NCBI RefSeq assembly: GCF_014193255.1 | Contig: NZ_JACHZB010000007.1 | Coordinates: forward strand, 248,001-312,000 | Direction of reading: 5' to 3' | DNA from: Rhizobium sp. BK196 | Lineage (GTDB): Bacteria; Pseudomonadota; Alphaproteobacteria; Rhizobiales; Rhizobiaceae | Length of the DNA: 64,000 bases | Part shown: one piece after another, positions 51,396 through 58,393 of the stretch | How the letters are laid out: each line of letters begins with the position of its first letter | Position numbering within the stretch: the first letter of the stretch is position 1 | Translations under genes and position numbers: made by a program | Notes under the pieces: generated by a model | Databases searched by the model: none | The model's input: only the letters and a program-made list of their open reading frames with translations | What the model was told of the DNA's origin: nothing

Positions 51396-52589
51396 ATGCC
51401 ACTTGCTCTTTTTGCGTTGACGATCGCGGCCTATGCGATCGGGACCACGGAATTCGTCATCGTCGGCTTACTGCCGACGGTTGCCAATGACCTTCACATC
51501 ACCCTGCCGCTCGCCGGCCTCATCGTCAGCGTCTATGCGCTGGGTGTCACCTTCGGTGCGCCGATCCTGACGGCGCTGACCGGGCGGATCGAGCGCAAAC
51601 CGCTGATGCTGGGGCTGATGGCGCTCTTTATTATCGGCCACATTATCGCGGCGCTCAGCCCCGGCTACGAAGTGCTGCTGATTGCCCGCGTGGTCTCGGC
51701 CTTCGCGCACGGGGTATTCTTCTCCGTCGGTTCCACGATCGCTGCCGATCTTGTGCCGGAGAATCGAAGGGCGTCGGCTATTGCGATGATGTTCATGGGC
51801 CTGACGGTTGCAATCGTCACCGGCGTTCCGCTGGGTACTTTCATCGGCCAGACCTTCGGTTGGCGTACCACCTTTGCTGCCGTTGCCGGTCTCGGTGTCG
51901 TTGCCTTCGCAGCCATTGCTTTCCTGCTGCCCTCGAACCTCAAGAAGGCTCCGCCGGCCAGCATCGGTGAACAGATCCGCGTGCTTGCTACGGGGCGGCT
52001 ACTACTCGTCTATGCCATGACGGCACTCGGTTATGGCGGCACTTTTGTTGCCTTCACCTTCCTCGCACCGATCCTCGAGCAGATTACCGGCTTTGCCTCT
52101 TCGGCCGTCGGCCTGATCTTGATGCTCTATGGGGTGGCGATTGCCGTCGGCAACGTCGTCGGCGGACGCATCTCCAACCGCGATCCGGTTAAAGCGCTGA
52201 CATTCCTGTTTATCGCCCAGGCACTCGTGCTGGCGCTCTTCAGGTTCACGGCTGTCTCGCCCTGGCTGACGATCCCAACGCTCGCAATCCTCGGCTTCCT
52301 GTCCTTTGCCAATGTGCCGGGCCTGCAGCTTTATGTCGTACAGCTGGCACGTGGGCTCCGGCCGAATGCGGTCGATGTTGCTTCGGCGCTCAATATCGCC
52401 GCCTTCAACCTCGGCATTGCTATGGGTGCCTGGGTGGGTGGTCTGGTGGTTGAGTCCCGCTTCGGGCTGGGCGCCACGCCATTCGTTGCTGCAGCGCTCG
52501 TCACTGTCGCCCTTGGCCTCACCATCCGCAGCGGCGCCCTCGACCGCCGCTCCACCCCGGCTGCAGCCACGGCCTGCAGCGCGGCCTGA
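51396..52589 (+). CDS. MFS transporter (AraJ-like efflux type)
   Basis: 397 residues with 12 predicted spans. ALTIAAYAIGTTEFVIVGLLP at the start and YALGVTFGAPILTALTGRIER after TM2 match the sugar- or drug-efflux group of the DHA1 family (AraJ, YdhP). Substrate unknown. The LysR gene is divergent and the aldo/keto reductase follows 26 bases later, so the two form an operon. Confidence 0.9.
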   Translation: MPLALFALTIAAYAIGTTEFVIVGLLPTVANDLHITLPLAGLIVSVYALGVTFGAPILTALTGRIERKPLMLGLMALFIIGHIIAALSPGYEVLLIARVVSAFAHGVFFSVGSTIAADLVPENRRASAIAMMFMGLTVAIVTGVPLGTFIGQTFGWRTTFAAVAGLGVVAFAAIAFLLPSNLKKAPPASIGEQIRVLATGRLLLVYAMTALGYGGTFVAFTFLAPILEQITGFASSAVGLILMLYGVAIAVGNVVGGRISNRDPVKALTFLFIAQALVLALFRFTAVSPWLTIPTLAILGFLSFANVPGLQLYVVQLARGLRPNAVDVASALNIAAFNLGIAMGAWVGGLVVESRFGLGATPFVAAALVTVALGLTIRSGALDRRSTPAAATACSAA

Positions 52590-52615
52590 CCTCCCCGCAC
52601 TCGAAAGGAAGCAAC

Positions 52616-53446
52616 ATGAAATTCGTCAGCGCCAATGGCGCCTCCATTCCCGCCCTCGGCTTTGGCACGTTCCGCATGCCGGGCCCGGACGCCGAGCGCA
52701 TGGTCTCGCATGTGCTCGCAAACGGTTATCGCCATATCGATACCGCGCAGATCTACGGCAACGAGGCCGAGGTCGGCGACGGTATCCGCCGCTCCGGCGT
52801 CGCCCGTGGCGATATCTTCCTGACCACCAAGGTCTGGGTCGAGAACTACAAGCGCGATGCCTTCCTTGCATCGGTCGACGAGAGCCTGAAGAAGTTGAAG
52901 ACCGACTATGTGGATCTGCTGCTGCTTCATTGGCCGGACCAAACCGTACCGCTTGCCGAGCAGATCGGCTCGCTGAATGAAGTGGCGAAGGCGGGCAAGG
53001 TGCGCCATATCGGCGTGTCGAACTTCAATACTGATCTGATGGGGGAAGCCGTCAAGCTCAGCAGCCTGCCGACCGTGACGAACCAGGTGGAATATCATCC
53101 CTATATTGATCAAACGCCGGTGCTGCGCGCTGCAAAGCAGCTCGATATGTCGGTGACGGCCTATTACGCCATGGCTGACGGCAAGGTGTTTGAGGATGCG
53201 GTGCTGAAGGCGATTGCCGCCAGGCATGGCAAGCCGATTGCCCAGATCGTTCTCCGATGGATCGTTCAGCAGGATCTGATCGTGCTTTCCAAGACCGTCT
53301 CTGAACGGCGCGCACAGGAGAATGCGGCGATCTTAGATTTCGAACTCTCTTCCGAAGAGATGACGGCAATCCACGCGTTGGCGAAAGCCGATGGCCGTAT
53401 CGTCAGCCCGGAAGGGTTGGCGCCGGCTTGGGATAGGGCAGCTTAG
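52616..53446 (+). CDS. aldo/keto reductase (2,5-diketo-D-gluconate reductase-like)
   Basis: 276 residues. The catalytic tetrad is visible: Asp and Tyr in YRHIDTAQIYGNE, Lys in LTTKVWVENY and His in LLLLHWPD. NADPH is bound by the C-terminal LSKTVSERRAQEN region. It resembles DkgB and related 2,5-didehydrogluconate or methylglyoxal reductases. It is co-transcribed with the MFS gene, and a LysR regulator is divergent. Confidence 0.93.
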   Translation: MKFVSANGASIPALGFGTFRMPGPDAERMVSHVLANGYRHIDTAQIYGNEAEVGDGIRRSGVARGDIFLTTKVWVENYKRDAFLASVDESLKKLKTDYVDLLLLHWPDQTVPLAEQIGSLNEVAKAGKVRHIGVSNFNTDLMGEAVKLSSLPTVTNQVEYHPYIDQTPVLRAAKQLDMSVTAYYAMADGKVFEDAVLKAIAARHGKPIAQIVLRWIVQQDLIVLSKTVSERRAQENAAILDFELSSEEMTAIHALAKADGRIVSPEGLAPAWDRAA

Positions 53447-53503
53447 GGAACGGGCGCTTCGGCCCGTCCCTGTTTGCTATAGCTCAGGCAATCTCTGCAA
53501 TGA

Positions 53504-53745
53504 TCATCGGTCCGCTCCGCCGCAGACGGCCGGCGTTGCGGTCCGTGTCAACGGCGCATCGGCGGAGGATGATGGGGAAGCGAAGATGCTTTCCAGCCGC
53601 CTTGCCTGAGCAACGGTGACCGGCAGGATACCCCGCTCCCAGCGGGAGACGGTCGCCTGGTTGACGGCGAGGATTCCGCCAGATGCTCCTGCTTCATATT
53701 GCGCAGCTGACGCATGCGCCGGATGGCAGATCCCGATATCGGCAT
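53504..53745 (-). pseudogene. small XRE-type regulator broken by a 1-base frameshift
   Basis: The frame from 53745 gives MPISGSAIRRMRQLRNMKQEHLAE, a normal start of an XRE helix-turn-helix, then turns to nonsense. The next frame supplies the missing half, ILAVNQATVSRWERGILPVTVAQARRLE, down to a TGA at 53504. Adding one A in GGCGGAATCC (about 53672-53676) joins the halves into KQEHLAEILAVNQATVSRWERG, a canonical sequence. The gene is thus a frameshifted remnant unless the base call is wrong. Confidence 0.8.
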
Positions 53746-53793
53746 GGTTCCTCCCTCTCTTTATCATAGAGCCGCGACGATTGCCGCTGCAAG

Positions 53794-54126
53794 TTAATGG
53801 GTGGGATTGTCGAGGTCGCTCTTCAGCCGGTCGAGAATGGACAATGCGTGGCCGGCATAGGCGCTGATCCAGCGGTCATGAATCTGCTTGATCGGCAGAC
53901 TGTTCAGATGGTTCCAGCGCTCCCGGCCCTCTTTCCTGGCAATCACCAGATCGGCTTCCTCCAGCACCTTCAGATGCTGCATGACAGTGCAGCGGTCCAT
54001 CTCCGGGAATGCTTCGCAGAGCGCGCCTGTCGTGCGTGGTTCTTCCTTCAGAAGGTCGAGAATATCGCGGCGGCGGCGATGCGCTAGCGCCTTGAAAATG
54101 GGGTCGTCATCCGATTCGCTTGACAT
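53794..54126 (-). CDS. ArsR-family regulator of the SRPBCC gene
   Basis: 110 residues, winged helix-turn-helix (ILDLLKEEPRTTGALCEAFPEM, DRCTVMQHLKVLEEADLV). No metal-binding Cys pair. This subgroup typically sits next to SRPBCC (AHSA1-type) genes, as here, in divergent orientation. A perfect inverted repeat overlaps its start codon, which fits autorepression. Confidence 0.92.
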   Translation of the reverse strand: MSSESDDDPIFKALAHRRRRDILDLLKEEPRTTGALCEAFPEMDRCTVMQHLKVLEEADLVIARKEGRERWNHLNSLPIKQIHDRWISAYAGHALSILDRLKSDLDNPTH

Positions 54127-54144
54127 GTTATGTTTTTATAACAT
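54125..54144. promoter_or_regulatory. ArsR operator candidate
   Basis: ATGTTAT-GTTTTT-ATAACAT: perfect 7-base arms with a 6-base spacer, in the 57-base gap between the ArsR and SRPBCC genes. The left arm overlaps the ArsR ATG, so binding would block both genes. Confidence 0.7.
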
Positions 54145-54183
54145 AATTAAGGCCGGATACAACGGAGAAGAGGAGGAAGTCGC

Positions 54184-54666
54184 ATGTCCCTCAATATTCG
54201 CGTCTCGGGCCGCATCGGCCGCCCGGTGGCTGATGTCTTCGATGCGGTCGTCAACCCGAAGAAACTCTCGAGCTATTTCACCACGGTGGGCGGTGCCAGC
54301 GCGCCGCTGGTTGAGGGGACGACGGTGACCTGGTGGAAAGATGTACCGGTCGAGGTGGTCGAGCTCGTGCCAGACAGCAAGATCGTGCTGCGCTGGGATG
54401 GCGCAACTGACGAGGAGAAGAAGCCTTACAACACCCTCGTAGAGATGAATTTCAAACCGCTTGATGACGGTGGCACCATGGTGACCATCGCGGAGGACGG
54501 TTGGCGCGAGGATGAGCCGGGGCGCCGCGGAACCTACCAGAATCTCGAGGGCTGGACGCAGATGTTCTGCTGCATGAAGGCCTTTGTCGAATACGGCATC
54601 AATCTGCGCGAAGGCATGTTCCTCAGCGAGATGCGGGGTGAGCAGGCCAAAGCGCAGGAGGGGTGA
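54184..54666 (+). CDS. SRPBCC (AHSA1-type) protein
   Basis: 160 residues with the START-like fold: RVSGRIGRPVADVFDAVVNP at the start, then WWKDVPVEVVELVPDSKIVLRW, and EDGWREDEPGRRGTYQNLEG WTQMF (written with a break). Many such proteins lie beside ArsR regulators and are thought to bind small hydrophobic ligands. GAGGAAG precedes the ATG. Confidence 0.92.
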   Translation: MSLNIRVSGRIGRPVADVFDAVVNPKKLSSYFTTVGGASAPLVEGTTVTWWKDVPVEVVELVPDSKIVLRWDGATDEEKKPYNTLVEMNFKPLDDGGTMVTIAEDGWREDEPGRRGTYQNLEGWTQMFCCMKAFVEYGINLREGMFLSEMRGEQAKAQEG

Positions 54667-54677
54667 GGGGAAGCGTC

Positions 54678-54749
54678 ATGAACGATCTGATCTATGGCGG
54701 CGTCGACGTCGCGATGAAGGTTCCGCCGAGCAGGCAGAAGATCATATAG
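54678..54749 (+). pseudogene. 23-codon stub, possibly the start of a lost VOC-family gene
   Basis: MNDLIYGGVDVAMKVPPSRQKII with a GGGG ribosome-like site, 11 bases after the SRPBCC stop. The start LIYGGVDVAMKVP resembles the first beta strand of small glyoxalase/VOC proteins that often follow ArsR-SRPBCC pairs, but after MKVPP the similarity is lost and a TAG occurs inside a hairpin. I treat it as a truncated remnant; it could also be chance. Confidence 0.4.
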
Positions 54750-54771
54750 CCGCCGATGAGGCGGCTATATG
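54743..54771. other. perfect 12-bp hairpin
   Basis: CATATAGCCGCC and GGCGGCTATATG around the loop GATGA. It contains the stop of the stub gene at 54678. There is no T-run, so it is not a standard terminator. It may mark the junction of a deletion, a protein binding site, or a processing signal for the SRPBCC message. Confidence 0.6.
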
Positions 54772-54946
54772 TCCGTCGGAGGGTTGGAATTACGTTCTGA
54801 AGACGGCAGATTGCTGAGTGCGGAAGCCATAGCCCTGCGCAAGATGCAATAGACGCACTCGTCTTCGTGACAGAGACTTCGCTTGCCTGTCACGATGCGG
54901 GTGTTAGTTTCCGGAATCATATCGATTAAATCCCAGGAGATTTCAG

Positions 54947-55972
54947 ATGCAGCTTGGCATGGTAGGTTTGGGCCGTATGGGCAATTACATGGTCCAGCGC
55001 TTGATGCGGGGCGGCCACGAATGCGTGGTCTATGACGCCAGGCCGGAAAGCGTCGCCGAGCTCGTTGGTCTCGGTGCCGACGGTAGTGGCTCGCTCGAAG
55101 AATTCGTCTCGAAGCTCGCCCGCCCGCGTGCCGTCTGGCTGATGCTGCCGGCCGCGATCACCGACAAGGTCATCGCCTCGATCGTCCCGCTGCTGCATGA
55201 CGGCGATATCCTGATCGATGGCGGCAACTCCTACTATCACGATGACATCCGCCGCGGCGCGGAACTCATCACCAAGGGCATCCACTATGTCGACGTTGGC
55301 ACCAGCGGCGGCGTCTTCGGCCTCGAACGTGGCTATTGCCTGATGATCGGCGGCGAGAAGGGTATCGTACAGCATCTGTCGCCGATCTTCGCAACGCTGG
55401 CACCGGGCAACGGCACCGCGGAGGCCTCGCCGAACCGCACGCCGGAAGCTGCAGCTCTCAGCACCGCCGAGCAGGGTTTCCTGCATTGCGGCCCGCATGG
55501 TGCCGGCCACTTCGTCAAGATGGTTCATAACGGCATTGAATACGGTCTGATGGCCGCCTATGCAGAAGGCCTCAACATCCTGAAGCACGCCAATATCGGC
55601 GCTCTGACGCATGAGGCCGATGCCGAAACGGCGCCGCTCTCTCATCCGGAATATTACCAGTACGATTTCAACCTGCCGGAGATCGCCGAAGTCTGGCGCC
55701 GTGGCAGCGTCATCACCTCCTGGCTGCTCGACCTGACGGCCGATGCGCTGCACAAGGACCCGGTCCTTACCCAATATGCGGGTCGTGTTTCGGACTCCGG
55801 CGAAGGCCGCTGGACGATCATGGCCGCCATCGACGAAAGCGTGCCGACGCCGGTGCTCAGCGCCGCGCTTCACGGCCGTTTCTCCTCGCGCGACCAGGAC
55901 GAATTCGCCAACAAGGTACTTTCGGCCATGCGCGCCGGCTTCGGTGGTCATGCCGAGAAGCCGCACAAATAA
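54947..55972 (+). CDS. gnd: 6-phosphogluconate dehydrogenase, decarboxylating (short, GntZ/YqeC-type)
   Basis: 341 residues, the short form. The Rossmann motif is MVGLGRMG, followed by VVYDARPESV; the Asp after the second strand favours NAD over NADP, by analogy with GntZ. Substrate motifs are GGNSYYHDD, YVDVGTSGGVFGLERGY and GPHGAGHFVKMVHNGIEYG (Lys and Asn of the active site). It oxidises 6-phosphogluconate to ribulose-5-phosphate, releasing CO2. It has its own terminator; no zwf or pgl gene is near. Confidence 0.93.
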   Translation: MQLGMVGLGRMGNYMVQRLMRGGHECVVYDARPESVAELVGLGADGSGSLEEFVSKLARPRAVWLMLPAAITDKVIASIVPLLHDGDILIDGGNSYYHDDIRRGAELITKGIHYVDVGTSGGVFGLERGYCLMIGGEKGIVQHLSPIFATLAPGNGTAEASPNRTPEAAALSTAEQGFLHCGPHGAGHFVKMVHNGIEYGLMAAYAEGLNILKHANIGALTHEADAETAPLSHPEYYQYDFNLPEIAEVWRRGSVITSWLLDLTADALHKDPVLTQYAGRVSDSGEGRWTIMAAIDESVPTPVLSAALHGRFSSRDQDEFANKVLSAMRAGFGGHAEKPHK

Positions 55973-55995
55973 GCAAAACACGCTGTCTTTATGTC

Positions 55996-56030
55996 AGCCG
56001 CCGGTCCGCGAGGTCCGGCGGCTTTGTTTT
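55996..56030 (+). terminator. gnd terminator
   Basis: AGCCGCCGG and CCGGCGGCT with a 10-base loop, followed by TTGTTTT, 24 bases after the gnd stop. Confidence 0.85.
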
Positions 56031-56116
56031 CGCCACGATAGCTAGACCATTTGTCTGTCTGGCTTTTCCGGCGCAGCACTTGCATAAATGCCTGACGTGC
56101 AAAACCGGAGGCGGGC

Positions 56117-58192
56117 ATGGGGCAAATTTCTGCGATCGGCATCTGCAGCATCATGATGCTGCTTTCTCTTTTCGGCGCCGTTTCCGCGCAGACGACGCCG
56201 GCAACTTCCACCGACGTTGCGCCACCGCCTGCCCAGGTGCGGCAGATGATGGAGTTGATGCAAACGCCCGAAGTGAAGCAATGGATGGCGACGCAGATGG
56301 CGGCGCCCGCAGCCTCGACCGGCAATAACGAGGAAATGTCGATATTGTCCGACCGCCTCCAGCACGCCCGCAGGCACATTGCCATGGTCTCGGGTGCGGC
56401 GATGACACTACCTTCCGAAGTCGCACGGACGTCATCGCTTTTTCTCGGCGAATTGCGCGCGGCTGGTCCGCTTCGCATGGTCGGGCAATTTCTCGCCGTC
56501 CTCGTCACCGGCTTCATCGTCGAAATCCTGGTGCGAAGGATGGTACGTGAAAGGCGGGAGCGGGCAGCGCAGATGACAGTTACGCGCCTTGCCACTCGGG
56601 TCATTCCGGCCATCGTATTCGGCCTCGCGACGGGACTCACGTTGATCAGCTTCAATTGGCCGCCGGTCAGCCTGAATGTCGCGATTGCCATTGCCATCGC
56701 TGTCGTCGTCCAACGCTTCGCCGTTTCCATTGGCGGTGTCATCGTCGATCTCGTCACCTTGCCACGTGGCGAGGGAGAGACGGTTGCGGTTGATCCGGCT
56801 GTCGCGCAGTTCTGGTTCCGCCGCTGCACCTTGTTTGTCATCTATTTCGTCTTCGGCTGGGCCGTCCTGCAATCGATGCAGCCGCTCGGCTATTCGATGG
56901 GCGCGCGGTATCTGATCGGCTATATGCTCGGCGTCGGCCTCTTTTTGATTGCCACCGAAGCTGTCTGGTCACGGCCGGGCAATGAAACCCGGCGCAGTTA
57001 TGCCATTACCTGGCTGCTGACCCTTTATTTCCTGCTGCTCTGGGGCATATGGGTGCTGAGCTTCAATTGGCTCCTTTGGGTGTGCATCTATCTCCTGCTG
57101 CTGCCGAGGGTGCTCGCCGTTTCGACGCTGGCGGTCAAATCCTTCCACTATGCCGAAGCGGGTTTTCTTGCCAAACGCCGCATCGCGACTGTGTTACTCG
57201 ACCGTGGCGTCCGGGCGCTGATCATCGCCTTTGCAGCGATCTGGCTTGGACGCATGCTCGGCGTCGAAACCACCACGATGATGATGTCGAACGAAACGAT
57301 GATCGATCGAGTGGCACGCGGTATTATCGGCGGTATCGTCATCCTCCTTGCGGCCGATCTTCTTTGGCATCTGGTCCGGGCTTATATCGACGGCAAGCTT
57401 CTGGATTCGCCCGTCGACAGCACGGTCAGCGATGAGGACAAGGTCAAGCGCGCGCGTCTGCAGACATTGCTGCCAATCTTCCGCAACATCCTTGCCGTCG
57501 TCATCGTCGTCATCGCCGTTCTGATGGTACTTTCGGGCCTCGGCATCGAGATCGGGCCATTGATCGCCGGTGCCGGCGTCGTCGGCGTCGCAGTCGGCTT
57601 CGGTGCGCAGACCATCGTCAAGGATGTCATCAGCGGCATGTTCTATCTGTGGGACGATGCTTTTCGTGTCGGCGAATATATCGAAAGCGGCAGCCACAAG
57701 GGCGTGGTCGAAGCCTTCAGCCTGCGTTCCGTCAAACTCCGCCATCATCGTGGGCCGCTGACGACGGTGCCTTTCGGGGAGCTTGGGGCCGTCAAGAACC
57801 TCAACCGCGATTGGACGATCGACAAGATAAGCCTGAACGTGACCTATGACACCGATCTCGTGAAAACGAAGAAGATCATCAAGCAAATCGGCCAGCAGCT
57901 TCTCGACAACCCCGAGTGGGGTCCGAATATCATCGAAACGCTGAAGATGAAGGGGGTTGAGCAGTTCGGTGAATTCGCAATCGAGATCCGCCTTTCGATG
58001 ATGACCAAGCCCGGTGAGCAGTTCGTCATCCGCCGCAATGCGCTGGCGATGATCCGCAATGCCTTCAAGGAGAACGGTATCGAATTCGCCGTGCCGACCG
58101 TGCAGGTCTCCGGCGAGCGCGAGATTGAGGCGAGCGTCGCTGCGGCGCGTTATGCGGCGCAGGCCCGTGCCGCGGGAGAGCCGACGACCTGA
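56117..58192 (+). CDS. large MscS-type mechanosensitive channel
   Basis: 691 residues. A signal peptide (SIMMLLSLFGAVSAQ) leads into a periplasmic part of about 90 residues, then about ten membrane spans, and the MscS core from residue 450: the pore helix region GAGVVGVAVGFGAQTIVKDV, then ISGMFYLWDDAFRVGEYI and the cytoplasmic beta domain. It is larger than MscS and resembles YbiO/MscM-like channels. It relieves osmotic downshock. GGAGG lies 5 bases before the ATG. Confidence 0.92.
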   Translation: MGQISAIGICSIMMLLSLFGAVSAQTTPATSTDVAPPPAQVRQMMELMQTPEVKQWMATQMAAPAASTGNNEEMSILSDRLQHARRHIAMVSGAAMTLPSEVARTSSLFLGELRAAGPLRMVGQFLAVLVTGFIVEILVRRMVRERRERAAQMTVTRLATRVIPAIVFGLATGLTLISFNWPPVSLNVAIAIAIAVVVQRFAVSIGGVIVDLVTLPRGEGETVAVDPAVAQFWFRRCTLFVIYFVFGWAVLQSMQPLGYSMGARYLIGYMLGVGLFLIATEAVWSRPGNETRRSYAITWLLTLYFLLLWGIWVLSFNWLLWVCIYLLLLPRVLAVSTLAVKSFHYAEAGFLAKRRIATVLLDRGVRALIIAFAAIWLGRMLGVETTTMMMSNETMIDRVARGIIGGIVILLAADLLWHLVRAYIDGKLLDSPVDSTVSDEDKVKRARLQTLLPIFRNILAVVIVVIAVLMVLSGLGIEIGPLIAGAGVVGVAVGFGAQTIVKDVISGMFYLWDDAFRVGEYIESGSHKGVVEAFSLRSVKLRHHRGPLTTVPFGELGAVKNLNRDWTIDKISLNVTYDTDLVKTKKIIKQIGQQLLDNPEWGPNIIETLKMKGVEQFGEFAIEIRLSMMTKPGEQFVIRRNALAMIRNAFKENGIEFAVPTVQVSGEREIEASVAAARYAAQARAAGEPTT

Positions 58193-58393
58193 TCTTCGAT
58201 TGAAAGACAAAGCTTACGAAATCGCAATGCGATCAGGGATCAGCACTGCGCAAATTTGCCCCAATTGAGGATGAAGGAGGCGGCAAGTGCGCGGGTGTGG
58301 GTAGCCGCAACATGGTTCATAGAGCCTGTATGTTGCTTATGTTACGTCTTTCAAAAGAGATTCCCGCGAGATGGCAATTACGGCAGGTAAGAG

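Noticed and set aside
54769..54841. short frame after the hairpin (MSVGGLELRSEDGRLLSAEA)
   Set aside because: About 25 codons, no ribosome site and no family match; likely chance.
54926..55981. 351-codon open frame on the minus strand
   Set aside because: Antisense to gnd, whose motifs are clear.
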